Below, one piece after another: positions 42,255 to 52,074 of a stretch of DNA of 64,000 nucleotides. The stretch spans positions 1 through 64,000 of the forward strand of contig NZ_JAWDIY010000005.1 in NCBI RefSeq assembly GCF_032380655.1, in the 5' to 3' direction. Below the pieces are notes generated by a model. The model was given only the letters and a program-made list of their open reading frames with translations. It was not told the DNA's origin and did no database searches. Position 1 is the stretch's first letter. Each line of letters opens with the position of its first letter. Source of the stretch: Diplocloster hominis. Its GTDB lineage: Bacteria; Bacillota; Clostridia; Lachnospirales; Lachnospiraceae. A program made the position numbers and the translations under genes.

Positions 42255-43435
42255 ACCGAAAAAGAAGGATGTACTGCTATGCGTCGGTTCTGCTGTTGTT
42301 TCTTGGGCTCGGCGCTTTTTGCGGCCTTTTTGCGGGCTGGTGGACTGCAGGGGAAGCTTCCCGGCAGGTCTACGGGGTTACCGCGGGTGTTATGGCTGCG
42401 CCGGAAGATGCCGGCTCTGCGGCTGCGGAAGCTTTAAAGCGCCCCAATGCTAAACTGATCTCCAGGGGGCAGAAGGAGCTGGAACGATTTGGTTATACGC
42501 CTGAGATTTTCGTGCGTCAATTTACCAGGAAAGCAGTACCGGCCGGAATGCTGCTGTTCGCGGTCCTGGCTGTTATCTGGCTGGTCACCCGGATGTTACA
42601 GGCCCGCAGCCTAAAACAGCGGGTAGAGGAGTTAACGAAAGTACTAAGAACTGTGAACAGAGGCGGACAGGCGCCGCTTCCTTTTGCCATGGAAGATGAT
42701 TTTTCCAGGCTGGAAGATGAACTCGGGAAGACGGTCAACGAACTGAAACGATCCAGAGAGGAAGCGGTGGCAGTACAGAAAAGCCTGGCTGAAAATCTGG
42801 CCGATATATCCCATCAGCTGAAAACCCCGGTATCCTCCATGAAGCTGATGGCGGAAATGCTGAAAGACGAGGTCCCAGGGGAAGGGCAGATCTATATTGG
42901 GAAGCTGGAGGAACAGATCGACCGGATGAATCGTCTGGTGACATCCCTTCTCACCCTGTCCCGGCTGGATGCCGGTACCCTCCCGCTGAAGAAGGAACGC
43001 GTGGATATCGCTTCCGCAGCCCAGGCAGCGGCGGATACCCTGAGCCCTGTTCTGTCGCACCAAAAGCAGATAGTGGAAATCCAGGAAGGGCCGGCTGCGT
43101 CTATTTGCGCAGACTTTTACTGGACGGTGGAAATCTTTATCAATCTGTTAAAAAACAGCAGTGAGCATACGCCCGCCGGAGGCCGGATTCTGGTATCCTG
43201 GGAGCCGAATCCCATCTACACCCAGGTGTCGGTGGAGGACAACGGACCGGGATTCGCGAAAGAGGACCTGCCGAATCTGTTCCGAAGGTTCTACCGCGGA
43301 AGCTCCCCGTCAAAAGATGGGATCGGGATCGGCCTTGCATTGGCGAGAAAACTGGCCCAGAGCCAGGATGCCAGCCTGACTGCCGAGAATAACCCGACGG
43401 GCGGCGCTTGTTTTATTCTCCGTTTTTATCATTGA
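42251..43435 (+). CDS. Sensor histidine kinase (ABC-linked)
   Basis: 394 residues. Two membrane helices (about 8-28 and 98-115) flank an extracytoplasmic segment of about 70 residues. A HAMP-like linker, the HisKA box DISHQLKTPVSSMKL and a HATPase (NLLKNSSEHTPAGG, GPGFAKEDLPNLFRRF, GIGIGLALARK) follow. The short sensor fits kinases that rely on an ABC transporter for signal input, here encoded directly downstream. Confidence 0.92.
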   Translation: MNRKRRMYCYASVLLLFLGLGAFCGLFAGWWTAGEASRQVYGVTAGVMAAPEDAGSAAAEALKRPNAKLISRGQKELERFGYTPEIFVRQFTRKAVPAGMLLFAVLAVIWLVTRMLQARSLKQRVEELTKVLRTVNRGGQAPLPFAMEDDFSRLEDELGKTVNELKRSREEAVAVQKSLAENLADISHQLKTPVSSMKLMAEMLKDEVPGEGQIYIGKLEEQIDRMNRLVTSLLTLSRLDAGTLPLKKERVDIASAAQAAADTLSPVLSHQKQIVEIQEGPAASICADFYWTVEIFINLLKNSSEHTPAGGRILVSWEPNPIYTQVSVEDNGPGFAKEDLPNLFRRFYRGSSPSKDGIGIGLALARKLAQSQDASLTAENNPTGGACFILRFYH

Positions 43436-43499
43436 TTCTCTCTGTCACCAAATTGTTAGTTTGGGGTGATAGGATGAGGGGAAAGGAGATGATCAAAAA

Positions 43500-44183
43500 A
43501 TGGAAATATTACAATGCAAGGAACTGACAAAAACATACGGAACCGGTGAAAACACGGTTCATGCGCTGGATCATGTGAATATCCGGGCGGAATCCGGGGA
43601 GTTCATAGCGATCGTCGGTGCTTCGGGCAGCGGAAAAAGTACCCTGCTCCATCTGATCGGAGGGGTGGATTCCCCGACCTCAGGACAGGTCATCATAGAC
43701 GGAACCGACATCTCGGGTATGCCGGAAAGAAAGCTGTCTGTATTCCGCAGGCGGAAGGTGGGGCTGATCTACCAATTCTATAACCTGATTCCCACGATGA
43801 ATGTGCTGGAAAATATCCTGCTGCCCATGCGTCTGGACGGGCGCCTGCCCGAAAAAGAGGAGCTAAAAGAACTGACAGATACCCTGGGGCTTGCGAACCG
43901 GCTGAAAGCATATCCCGGGGAGTTATCCGGAGGTCAGCAGCAGCGGGTAGCTATCGCCCGCAGCCTGATCTATCGGCCGGCTATTTTGCTGGCAGATGAA
44001 CCTACAGGCAATCTGGACCGGAAAAACTCGGAAGAGACTATGGCCTTGTTCCGCCTGTGTAACCAAAAATACAACCAGACGATTCTGCTGATCACCCATG
44101 ATGAAAATGCAGCGCTTCAGGCAGGACGTATCATTACCATTGAAGATGGGAAGCTTGTGAAAGACGAGGTGACGGATCGATGA
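43500..44183 (+). CDS. ABC transporter ATP-binding protein (MacB/LolD/Bce type)
   Basis: 227 residues with Walker A GASGSGKST, the Q-loop in YQFYNLIPTMNVLENILLP, signature LSGGQQQRVAIARSLIYRP and Walker B LLADEPTGNLDRKNSEE. This pattern belongs to the FtsX-permease-linked exporters. Its stop overlaps the permease start (ATGA), so the two are translationally coupled. Confidence 0.94.
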   Translation: MEILQCKELTKTYGTGENTVHALDHVNIRAESGEFIAIVGASGSGKSTLLHLIGGVDSPTSGQVIIDGTDISGMPERKLSVFRRRKVGLIYQFYNLIPTMNVLENILLPMRLDGRLPEKEELKELTDTLGLANRLKAYPGELSGGQQQRVAIARSLIYRPAILLADEPTGNLDRKNSEETMALFRLCNQKYNQTILLITHDENAALQAGRIITIEDGKLVKDEVTDR

Positions 44184-46876
44184 ATACCTCTCTGACCTAC
44201 GCCTGGTCTCAGTTAAAGGCCGGCAAAAGATCGGCGCTATTCCTGCTCCTGTCCATTTTCCTGTCCAGTATGCTGATCGCTGCCGTGTGTACGGAAGCGG
44301 TGCTGGGTTGGCAGCAGGAGGGAAATTATGTCCGGCAGAAGGCCGGTGATTATCACGCTTCCATAAGGGACACCATTCCCAGGGACAGCCTCTCTCTTAT
44401 CGGAGAAAACCCGGAAGTGGAGGCCATGCTCTTACAGACCGACTGGAAGTATCTGCAGACCAGGGACACCAGCCGGGCTTATATAACGATAAGCCAGCTG
44501 AATCAGGAGTGGTGGGATTCCATGCCCAATAAAAGCCTGCTAAAAGAAGGCCGTATTCCGCAAACACCCGGCGAGATTATGATAAACACCCAGTTCTTCA
44601 CGGAAAATCCCCAGTATGAGCTGGGAGATACGCTGACACTTCCTGCCGGAATGCGTGTGCTGGATGGGAAAGCGATCGATTACGGTACCATGCGGCTTCC
44701 GGGAGAAAATTTTGCCCCGTCAGGAGAAATGCGGGTAACCATCACAGGAATCATGGACATGGAGGGTGTCAGCGACTATCCCTGCTACACCGCTTACGGT
44801 TATATAGATCAGAGCCAGCCGCTGCCCGACGGCGATTATAAAGTGAGAGTGCGGCTGACACATCCTGGCCAGGTCTACACAGTTATGCCGCAGATCGCCA
44901 GGAATCTGAACCTGACTCCGGATGCAGACGGAAGCTGGCCAGTATCCTACAACGATAGCCTCCTGGAATTATACGGAATCAAAGACCCTGACCAACAGGT
45001 CCCGCCGGAACCCAATCCCTATCTGGTATTCGGTATCCTGGGCATCCTGGGCGTGATGCTCCTTTTCATTATAATCATCTACAACGCTTTTTCCGTCACA
45101 GCCCGAAACCAGCTTCGGCAGCTGGGAATCTTAAAAAGCATCGGCGCGTCCCCGGGCCAGATCCGGGCCAGCGTATTATGGCAGGGCCTGTTCTGCACGG
45201 TCCCGACAGTACCTGCAGGAATCCTGGCCGGTTATTTCCTAGTTAAAAGGCTGGTCTGGCAGATGGCGAAAGCCAGAACTGCCAACTCAGGCCTGTCCGC
45301 CGGGTCGTCTCAGGGTGCCGCCGCCGTTTCCGTACCTTGGCAGCTGCTGCTACTGTGCGCTGCGGCCGCGATCCTGACAGTACTGCTATCCGCCTGGGGA
45401 CCTGCCCGGAAGCTGGCAAAGCTGACACCGATCGAGGCAATAAAAGAGAAGCCAGCGTCTAAAAAGCTCACCACGAAAAAACCTGCGCTTCCAAAGCCCA
45501 GACTGGTGGCGCGGCTTTTCGGCTATACAGGAGAGCTTGCAGAAAACACATTGAATACCGGAAAAAAGGCGCACCGCACCACATCCCTGTGCATCGGCCT
45601 ATGCATCACGCTGATGATCGGAGCGATCGGTATGCTAAATGCGGCTGCCCTGAGCAACAACATAGAATTATCCTACTCCTGGCAAAATCAAAAGATAATG
45701 TTAAGCACCGCACAGGACCCGCCGCAGGAAATGCTGGAAGAATTACAAAGTATTCCCGGACTGAAAAGCCAGAGCGTGTACCGCAGTACTCTGAGCGGAC
45801 TCCCCTTAACCCGGGAACAGCTTCACCCCGACTTCATCAGTGCCGGAGGATTCAGCCAGGAAAGCCAGGGCCTTGGAGACTATTACGAGGAACAAACCCC
45901 ATTTCTCCCGGTCATGTTAGTAGGACTTTCCCCGGAAGATTTTAATACTTATTGCGAGAAAAGCCAAATCCCGGCATCCGCCATCCAAATGATCCAGGAT
46001 TCCCAAAATCCTTCCGTCATCCTGGTAAACCGACCCGACGGCAGCCGGCGCGCCACCTGGGACAAATACCAGATCGCGGACACCCCCTATCTGTCCCTGA
46101 AGCCCGGGGACCAGATCGAAATCACCGAAAAAACCGCTGCGGACCAAGAAGGTATGGATGGAACAAACACCGTCACAATCGCGGCAGTCACCGATACCTA
46201 TGCCGGAATTGACGATGACACCTACCCATTCAACCTGGAAATCCTGACCACCATGGACACCTACCGCCATATGCTGAACAATTACACCATCCAGGGCACG
46301 GCCGATCAATACACCTGCTACATCGGCCAGACCTTTGACAAAACAGCGGACCTTCAGCAGGCGAAAGAGCAGGCGCAAAATATCGTAAACCGATGGTACG
46401 GGGAACAGGATTACCTGGTGCGCTCCATCCTGGATGAGCATACAGAATTTGACGAGGCTATCGACATTACCAAAACGCTGGCCATAATATTCAGCCTATT
46501 CATGGGAGTCATCGGTATCTCGGGCGCCTTCTCCTCTATCTCCGGAAGCATAGCCGCCCGGCGAAAGCAATTCGTAATCCTGAGATCCGCAGGCCTCTCC
46601 CCCGAAGAGCTCATGCGCATGTTCCGGATCGAAAGCCTGCTCCTGATCCTGACGCCCGCCCTGATCTCAGTTATACTCGGCTTTCTGACGATCCTTTTGT
46701 CCGCGCATCTTTTCTATTATCCAACCGCTGCGGAAATCATAGCTTCCATGCCATGGCCCTTCCTGCTCACCCTGATCCTCCTCATCCTGGGCAGTGTTTT
46801 CCTCACCTACACCCTGTGCGGACGCAAAGTCAGCCAAGAACCCATCGTCGAAACCCTGCGCAAAGAACTGGGATAA
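44180..46876 (+). CDS. FtsX-type ABC transporter permease
   Basis: 898 residues. N-terminal helix (ALFLLLSIFLSSMLIAAVC), a large extracellular domain (about 45-285), a three-helix FtsX block (about 285-420, RQLGILKSIGASPGQIRASV), a second extracellular domain (about 480-750) and a second FtsX block (about 770-895, VILRSAGLSPEELMRMF). Duplicated FtsX domains with large extracellular parts occur in antimicrobial-peptide resistance and sensing systems. Cargo is inferred only. Third-codon positions become more C-rich in the 3' half. Confidence 0.9.
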   Translation: MNTSLTYAWSQLKAGKRSALFLLLSIFLSSMLIAAVCTEAVLGWQQEGNYVRQKAGDYHASIRDTIPRDSLSLIGENPEVEAMLLQTDWKYLQTRDTSRAYITISQLNQEWWDSMPNKSLLKEGRIPQTPGEIMINTQFFTENPQYELGDTLTLPAGMRVLDGKAIDYGTMRLPGENFAPSGEMRVTITGIMDMEGVSDYPCYTAYGYIDQSQPLPDGDYKVRVRLTHPGQVYTVMPQIARNLNLTPDADGSWPVSYNDSLLELYGIKDPDQQVPPEPNPYLVFGILGILGVMLLFIIIIYNAFSVTARNQLRQLGILKSIGASPGQIRASVLWQGLFCTVPTVPAGILAGYFLVKRLVWQMAKARTANSGLSAGSSQGAAAVSVPWQLLLLCAAAAILTVLLSAWGPARKLAKLTPIEAIKEKPASKKLTTKKPALPKPRLVARLFGYTGELAENTLNTGKKAHRTTSLCIGLCITLMIGAIGMLNAAALSNNIELSYSWQNQKIMLSTAQDPPQEMLEELQSIPGLKSQSVYRSTLSGLPLTREQLHPDFISAGGFSQESQGLGDYYEEQTPFLPVMLVGLSPEDFNTYCEKSQIPASAIQMIQDSQNPSVILVNRPDGSRRATWDKYQIADTPYLSLKPGDQIEITEKTAADQEGMDGTNTVTIAAVTDTYAGIDDDTYPFNLEILTTMDTYRHMLNNYTIQGTADQYTCYIGQTFDKTADLQQAKEQAQNIVNRWYGEQDYLVRSILDEHTEFDEAIDITKTLAIIFSLFMGVIGISGAFSSISGSIAARRKQFVILRSAGLSPEELMRMFRIESLLLILTPALISVILGFLTILLSAHLFYYPTAAEIIASMPWPFLLTLILLILGSVFLTYTLCGRKVSQEPIVETLRKELG

Positions 46877-46935
46877 ATACGCAGCGGCCCCGCCGCACCG
46901 CCGTCCCTGAAAACAGTCCCTCCCCAGATTCCATA

Positions 46936-46964
46936 TTTACAACCCCCTGATTTCGTGATAAAAT
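46936..46964 (+). promoter_or_regulatory. Promoter of rnpB
   Basis: TTTACA (46936-46941) and TAAAAT (46959-46964) with 17-bp spacing. The predicted start is about 25-30 nt upstream of the P1 stem of the RNA. Confidence 0.7.
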
Positions 46965-46996
46965 AGCGGCTGTAGGCGTAACAACGCTGAAGCAGC

Positions 46997-47335
46997 GGGA
47001 TAAGTAAGACAGATGATCGCGGCTGGCAGGCCGAAAGGCGCCAGACGAGGAAAGTCCGGGCTTCGCAGGGCAGGATGCCGGATAACGTCCGGTGGAGGCG
47101 ACTCCAAGGCCAGTGCAACAGAAATGTACCGCCAGCGTCTGCTGGTAAGGTTGGAAGGGTGGTGTAAGAGACCACCGCCCTGCCGGTAACGGCAGGGGCA
47201 CATGTAAACCCCATCCGAAGCAAGACCGAATTAAAACGATAGGCTTGCCCGGCCTGTTTTAGGTAGGTCGCTGGAGCCTGTCGGCGACGACAGGCCTAGA
47301 TAGATGATGATCCACGACATAACCCGGCTTATCGT
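46997..47335 (+). ncRNA. rnpB: RNase P RNA (class A)
   Basis: Core landmarks are present in order: GAGGAAAGTCCGGGC (CR-I), CAGTGCAACAGAAA (47111-47124), GGTAAGGTTGGAAGGGTG, GTGTAAGAGACCACC, CATGTAAACCCCATCCG and the 3' conserved CTAGATAGATGATG followed by ACATAACCCGGCTTA. GATAAG at about 46999 pairs with CTTATC at about 47329 to form P1. It is the catalytic RNA that matures tRNA 5' ends. Ends are approximate, because P1 could be longer. Confidence 0.95.
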
Positions 47336-47384
47336 TTTGCTTATCCTTTACCTGTAAAACAATATCGAACGAATGGAGAAGAAT

Positions 47385-48641
47385 ATGGGAAAGTTTTGGA
47401 AAAAGGGAGTTTCGGCTCTGGTAGTAATTCTGGTATTGACGGAACTGCTGCTTTTTTCTTACCATATACAGAAAACAGAAGAGGAAAGTGTACCGGAGAA
47501 TGAGGGAAAAGCGGCTGCACAGCTGACGCTCTGGTATTCAGATGAGAATATGGGTTACTATTTTACCGAGGCGGCGAAAGCTTATGAACAGGACACCGGT
47601 ATTAAAGTTACAGCCCAGCAGGTTTCCGGAGTGGATTATATCGAACAGATTAATAAGGCCAGTATTTCCGAAGCGGGCGGGCCGGATCTATATATGTCCG
47701 GAAGTGATATTCTGGAAAAGGCTCATTTGGCGGGACTGGCTTCTGAGAACCAGTTTGCTTCCGAATTGTATAACATCGGGCATTATCCGCAGATCGCTCT
47801 GGATGCGGTGACTTATAAGGGGACGCAGGTGGCGTATCCGCTTTCTTTTGAGACCAGCTGCCTGCTCTATAACAAGGCTTATGCGGCAGAGGCTCCAGCC
47901 ACCGTCGATGATATTCTGACGTTCTCGGATACCTTTGAGGGCGGAGAGGGGATCGAGAATATCTTTGTATGGAATGTGTCTGATATTTTTTCGGATTACT
48001 TTTTTGCCGGAAATTACATTAATCTGGGCGGTCCCTGCGGGGATGATAAGACGCAGATAGATATTAACAACGAACAGGTACAGCAGGCGATGGCTTACTA
48101 TCAGTCCCTGAAAGAGTTCTTCGCGCTGGACCCGGAGACGATCTCCGACGAGGACGTGATACAGGATTTTATGGATGGAAAGACCGTCTATGCCATCGTT
48201 CGGGCCGACGATCTGAATAAGGTGGAAGCCGCGGCTTCCGTGGGTCTGACCACTGTGGATTATGGTGTCTCACGGGTTCCGGATCTGACGGAAAGCCTGC
48301 AGACCAAGCCTTTGGCGGTGACCAGCGCGATCGTGGTCAACGGGTATACCCCGTATCCGAAGGAAGCGGCAGATTTTGCAAAATATCTGACCTATGATTA
48401 TGCGGTCAACCTATATTCCATGGTGAACCGGATGTCTGCCAGAAGCGATCTGAATCTGGATAAGGCACATGTGGACACCATCAAGGAAATTTACCAGACT
48501 GCGGCAGGGGTGCCTAAAATTATGGAGCTGAGTAATTACTGGATCCAGATGGAGGTAACCTTCGCGAACATCTGGCAGGGAGCGGATGTAGCCGGCGAAC
48601 TGCAGAAGGTTTCCGAACTGATCACGAAGCAATTAAAATAA
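47385..48641 (+). CDS. Membrane-anchored extracellular solute-binding protein
   Basis: 418 residues from the ATG at 47385 (GGAG 6 nt upstream). An N-terminal helix (GVSALVVILVLTELLLFSY) without lipobox or clear cleavage site acts as an anchor. The rest is a type-1 sugar-binding fold (LTLWYSDENMGYYFTEAAKAYE, GPDLYMSGSDILEKAHLAGL, AYPLSFETSCLLYNKA). No permease or ATPase gene is adjacent, so it is an orphan and may serve a transporter elsewhere or act as a sensor. Confidence 0.85.
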   Translation: MGKFWKKGVSALVVILVLTELLLFSYHIQKTEEESVPENEGKAAAQLTLWYSDENMGYYFTEAAKAYEQDTGIKVTAQQVSGVDYIEQINKASISEAGGPDLYMSGSDILEKAHLAGLASENQFASELYNIGHYPQIALDAVTYKGTQVAYPLSFETSCLLYNKAYAAEAPATVDDILTFSDTFEGGEGIENIFVWNVSDIFSDYFFAGNYINLGGPCGDDKTQIDINNEQVQQAMAYYQSLKEFFALDPETISDEDVIQDFMDGKTVYAIVRADDLNKVEAAASVGLTTVDYGVSRVPDLTESLQTKPLAVTSAIVVNGYTPYPKEAADFAKYLTYDYAVNLYSMVNRMSARSDLNLDKAHVDTIKEIYQTAAGVPKIMELSNYWIQMEVTFANIWQGADVAGELQKVSELITKQLK

Positions 48642-48732
48642 AATTTGAATGAATTCCAGTCATAAGGGCAGACTAGACTTATAAACCGGATTTTCCGGTG
48701 GGAAGTTTAGGAAAATAGTATCGGAGGCCGTT

Positions 48733-49164
48733 ATGATTGGAATTTTTATTGCACTGATTTCGGGTGCCCTTATGAGCATCCAGGGAGTATTTAACACGGA
48801 AGTGACAAAGAGCACGAGTATCTGGGTATCCAGCAGCTGGGTACAGTTTTCTGCACTGCTGGTATGTCTGGCGGCATGGCTGTTTACCGGGCGCGAAAGC
48901 TTTTCCGGGCTTTGGAAAATGGATAACAAATACGTGCTGCTGGGCGGTGTCCTGGGAGCCTTCATCACCTACACGGTGATCCGCAGTATGGCAGCTCTGG
49001 GACCGGCGCGCTCTGTCATGCTCATCGTAATCGCGCAGCTGGCCGTGGCTTATCTGATCGAGCTGTTCGGGATGTTCGGTGTGGAGAAACAGCCGCTGGA
49101 ATGGCGGAAAGTTGCCGGAATGGTAGTGGCTATTGTGGGGATCGTCATATTCAAATGGAAGTGA
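48733..49164 (+). CDS. YdcZ/DUF606-family DMT membrane protein
   Basis: 143 residues with five predicted helices. It starts MIGIFIALISGALMSIQGVFN and contains GVLGAFITYTVIRSMAALGPA and a C-terminal VAGMVVAIVGIVIFKWK. This is the DMT-superfamily DUF606 (YdcZ) pattern of a half-length transporter likely to dimerise. Substrate unknown. GGAGG-like bases precede the ATG. Confidence 0.82.
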   Translation: MIGIFIALISGALMSIQGVFNTEVTKSTSIWVSSSWVQFSALLVCLAAWLFTGRESFSGLWKMDNKYVLLGGVLGAFITYTVIRSMAALGPARSVMLIVIAQLAVAYLIELFGMFGVEKQPLEWRKVAGMVVAIVGIVIFKWK

Positions 49165-49267
49165 AAGCTGAAGCGAAAGAGAAATGGGTCTTGTAATTAG
49201 GGATAATATCCGATAAAATATAAGAGTCCTGTGGTAAGGGTATCCTATGGTCGAAGAGGCGATAGGA

Positions 49268-49936
49268 ATGAAAGATAGAAAGAAAATCTATAAAGCTGCA
49301 CTGCTGGCTGCATTTTGTCTCCTGAGCGGTATTCTCTACAGCTGCCGTCCCAAAGAGGAGTCGGGCTGGGAATCCGGCGCAGGAGCATTAGAGGGGGATC
49401 GGACGGTACAGTCATATACGTCCTCCTCAGCAGAACCTCAGGAAACCCCAGATCCTTTACAGCCGGAAACAGAATCACCAAAACCGGTTCAAATGTTCGT
49501 CTACGTCTGCGGCGCGGTGGCCAGTCCGGGAGTCTATCCGGTGGACGCAGATACCAGGATATTCGAGGCGATTGAAGCCGCCGGAGGCGTTACGGAGGAT
49601 GCGGCAGAGGGATATCTGAATCTGGCCCAGCCGGTAACAGACGGTCAGAAGATTCTGGTTCCCACACAAGAGGAAGCCAGGGAACTGGAGCAGTCAGGCA
49701 TACCGGGGCTTCCCCAGGATGCCGCTAAAGAAGCTGAGGACGGCCTGGTAAATATAAATACGGCCGGAGAAGATCTCCTAATGACTCTGCCCGGGATCGG
49801 AGCATCCAAGGCGCAGAGTATTATTACATATCGGGAAGTTCATGGAAACTTTAAAACCGTAGAAGAGATAAAAAAGATTGAGGGAATCAAAGAAGGCGTG
49901 TTCAATAAAATAAAAGATCTGATTCGTGTAGAGTAA
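49268..49936 (+). CDS. ComEA-like lipoprotein with SLBB and helix-hairpin-helix domains
   Basis: 222 residues from the ATG at 49268. Signal sequence KAALLAAFCLLSGILYSC with a lipobox-like Cys. An acidic Pro/Glu-rich linker, an SLBB domain (MFVYVCGAVASPGVYPV...EGYLNLAQPVTDGQKILVP) and a double helix-hairpin-helix (GLVNINTAGEDLLMTLPGIG, VEEIKKIEGIKEG) follow. The order matches ComEA, the surface DNA receptor for competence. No comEC or comFA is nearby. A lipid anchor instead of a transmembrane helix is a clostridial variant. Confidence 0.88.
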   Translation: MKDRKKIYKAALLAAFCLLSGILYSCRPKEESGWESGAGALEGDRTVQSYTSSSAEPQETPDPLQPETESPKPVQMFVYVCGAVASPGVYPVDADTRIFEAIEAAGGVTEDAAEGYLNLAQPVTDGQKILVPTQEEARELEQSGIPGLPQDAAKEAEDGLVNINTAGEDLLMTLPGIGASKAQSIITYREVHGNFKTVEEIKKIEGIKEGVFNKIKDLIRVE

Positions 49937-50009
49937 GACAGTATAGTGAAACAATAGTTAATGTATACCTGAGAGCAAAACGCTGGAGCAGGCGACACTG
50001 GAGGTAAAT

Positions 50010-50699
50010 ATGGCAAAGAAAGCATTGGTTGTGGATGATGAAAAATTAATCGTTAAGGGGATCCGTTTTAGTCTGGAGCAGGATGACATGGAAGTAGACT
50101 GTGCCTATGACGGGGAAGAGGCGCTCAAATTAGCCCGGGAGACAGAATACGATATCGTACTGCTGGACATTATGCTTCCGAAAATCGACGGACTGCAGGT
50201 ATGCCAGCAGATCCGGGAGTTTTCCAATATGCCCATTATTATGCTGACGGCAAAAGGGGAGGATATGGACAAGATCATGGGCCTGGAATACGGGGCGGAT
50301 GATTACATAACCAAGCCTTTTAACATTCTGGAAGTCAAAGCCCGAATCAAAGCGATCATGCGCCGGATGAATCAGAATACCGGTGCCGCCGCTCAGAAAA
50401 AAGTCGTGGAGATCAACGAACTGAAGCTGGACTGCGAGAGCAGGCGCGTCTATATATCAGACAGGGAGATCAATCTGACTGCTAAGGAATTCGATGTCCT
50501 GGAACTGCTGGTCTTTAACCCGAACAAAGTATACAGCCGGGAAAATCTGCTGAACATCGTATGGGGCTACGAGTACCCCGGGGATGTCCGGACGGTCGAC
50601 GTGCATATCCGGAGACTCCGCGAGAAGATCGAGTCCAATCCCAGTGAGCCTAAGTATGTTCACACCAAGTGGGGGGTTGGGTATTACTTTCAGGCTTAG
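50010..50699 (+). CDS. OmpR-family response regulator, apparently without adjacent kinase
   Basis: 229 residues. Receiver with VDDEKLIVKG, phospho-Asp in LLDIMLPKIDG, TAKGEDMD and Lys in ITKPFNILEVKA. Winged helix VRTVDVHIRRLREKIESN at the end, WalR/PhoP-like. GGAGG precedes the ATG. No kinase follows; instead there are a hairpin, LIR5 and an 11-kb sugar island, after which a histidine-kinase gene stands on the same strand. That kinase could be the displaced partner. Confidence 0.93.
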   Translation: MAKKALVVDDEKLIVKGIRFSLEQDDMEVDCAYDGEEALKLARETEYDIVLLDIMLPKIDGLQVCQQIREFSNMPIIMLTAKGEDMDKIMGLEYGADDYITKPFNILEVKARIKAIMRRMNQNTGAAAQKKVVEINELKLDCESRRVYISDREINLTAKEFDVLELLVFNPNKVYSRENLLNIVWGYEYPGDVRTVDVHIRRLREKIESNPSEPKYVHTKWGVGYYFQA

Positions 50700-50714
50700 A
50701 GCGGTGAGCAAAGG

Positions 50715-50777
50715 GACGCAGAGAAACCGTGCGGCCCCCGGGTATCCGGTCTGGTGCCGGGGGCCGCACGGTTTCTC
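50715..50777. repeat. Perfect 24-bp hairpin, family 2-like
   Basis: GCAGAGAAACCGTGCGGCCC plus CCGG pairs with its exact complement across a 15-nt loop (GTATCCGGTCTGGTG). It shares ACGCAGAGAAA with the palindrome at 21569. No T-run follows, so it is not a classical terminator although it lies just behind the regulator stop codon. Confidence 0.65.
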
Positions 50778-50831
50778 TGCTGCATTGGTACAAAGTTGAG
50801 GCGCAATGTATTATCCCCTTTTACCAGTGTA

Positions 50832-51182
50832 GGGGCTGAAGGAGAAAGAGGACGCGGTGCCGTCGGATGTTCCCGCACAGGGGCGGCTGGAGAACGGGAG
50901 GGACTCTGGCGCATACACATGAGGGAAAGGCTGGGAAAATTACATTAGTTGGACTTACGGAGGGTTTCAAAAAGCCCCATTTTCCATCACACTGTTTGAG
51001 CCGTTTTTTGGCGAGTTTGTGATGGAAAATGTAATAGGGGCTTTTTGAAACCCGTAGTTAGTCCAACTTATGTAATTTTACCGCCTATCCCTCATGTGTA
51101 TGCGCCAGAGCCCCTCCCGTTCTCCAGCCGCCCCTGCGCGGGAACATCCGACGGCACCGCGTCCTCTTTCTCCTTCAGCCCC
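50832..51182 (-). repeat. LIR5: long hairpin
   Basis: The arms begin GGGGCTGAAGGAGAAAGAGG and end with the complement at 51182. The apical cassette is 50990-51019 in minus orientation (CACTGTTTGAGCCG, six bases, GGCGAGTTTG). The loop-side motifs read CTAACTACGGG and CTCCGTAAG in the family orientation. It is the only LIR here without a nearby inverted partner. Its right end is 20 bp from the SDR stop codon. Confidence 0.8.
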
Positions 51183-51201
51183 GGCCCCTTTAAGAAGAGC
51201 A

Positions 51202-52074
51202 TCACCGCACCATCCCGAATTCCCGCAGGCAGAGTTCCAGGGCATCGTGGGTGTCGGTCCAGTACATGCCGGCCTGGTTGGCTTTGGTGGTATCCAGGCG
51301 TACGTCACGGTTGTGGTCCAGATAATGGACGGTGTCTGCTTCCAGGAGCTGGTCTAGTTTGGAGTCCAGGCCCAGGAGGTGCAGGATGTGTTTTACGGTA
51401 TCGTAGCGGCTCTCGTTATTGGTGGCTCCCATGTGATAGGTACCGTAAGGGGCTTCGAAGAGCTTTTGGAAGTTGGCGATGGTTTCGTAGATGTAGCCCA
51501 TACCGCGGAATTCGTGGGGGGAGGCTATGATCTTTTCCTGGTTGCGCAGTTTGGTGAGTGTGTCCCAGAGGATGCCGTTGGACATGTTTTTGTTGCGCTC
51601 GGGGAGGCCGAACATCCAGGTGAACCGGACGATCCAGAGTTCGTCCAGGATTTCTTTTAGCAGGGCCTCGGCTTCCAGCTTGTTGGCACCGTAGACGGTG
51701 TTGGGGACGGCGGTGTCTTCTTCACGGAAGGGGCCGCCGTTTGTGTTGCCGTTGAATACTTGCTCGGAGCTTAGGAAGATAAGCTGGGCGTGTACTTCGC
51801 GGGCGGCTTCGGCTGCGTGGAGAGCCCCGTCTACATTGACTTTGCGGGCGATGTCAGGATGCTGGTTGCAAAAGTCGGTGACAGCTATGGCCCCGGCGTG
51901 TATGATGAGGTTCGGTTGAAAGGCTGAGGCACAGTCCAGGACGGCCTGCCGGTCGGTAAAGTCCAGGTCGTCTTTGTCCGTGACCAGGAAATCGTAATCG
52001 TTTTTGTAATAGTCAGCCAGCCGGGAACAGAAGAAGCCTTTGCCACCGGTTAATAGGATTCGTTTTTTGCTCAT
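51202..52074 (-). CDS. RmlD-like NAD(P)-dependent sugar reductase (SDR)
   Basis: 290 residues. The nucleotide-binding start RILLTGGKGFFCSRLADYY has a modified GxxGxxG (GGKGFFC). Then FQPNLIIHAGAIAVTDFC, the catalytic Ser in FLSSEQVFNG and the YxxxK in VYGANKLEAE. This is the RmlD_sub_bind group (dTDP-4-dehydrorhamnose reductase-like). No other rml genes are present, so in this sugar island it more likely oxidises or reduces a free or phosphorylated sugar. It is transcribed after the PfkB kinase gene on the same strand. Confidence 0.82.
   Translation of the reverse strand: MSKKRILLTGGKGFFCSRLADYYKNDYDFLVTDKDDLDFTDRQAVLDCASAFQPNLIIHAGAIAVTDFCNQHPDIARKVNVDGALHAAEAAREVHAQLIFLSSEQVFNGNTNGGPFREEDTAVPNTVYGANKLEAEALLKEILDELWIVRFTWMFGLPERNKNMSNGILWDTLTKLRNQEKIIASPHEFRGMGYIYETIANFQKLFEAPYGTYHMGATNNESRYDTVKHILHLLGLDSKLDQLLEADTVHYLDHNRDVRLDTTKANQAGMYWTDTHDALELCLREFGMVR

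Noticed and set aside
44180..46876. Change in codon use along the FtsX permease gene as a sign of recombination
   Set aside because: A similar drift toward C-ending codons appears in several other long genes here (MFS transporter, kinase at 25114, deoC), so it is probably a general trend by eye and not a breakpoint.
50754..51530. Open frames across LIR5 and the SDR gene (50754-50948, 51045-51530, 51078-51308)
   Set aside because: Arm sequences and antisense of a clear SDR gene. Low-complexity Arg/Pro-rich translations.
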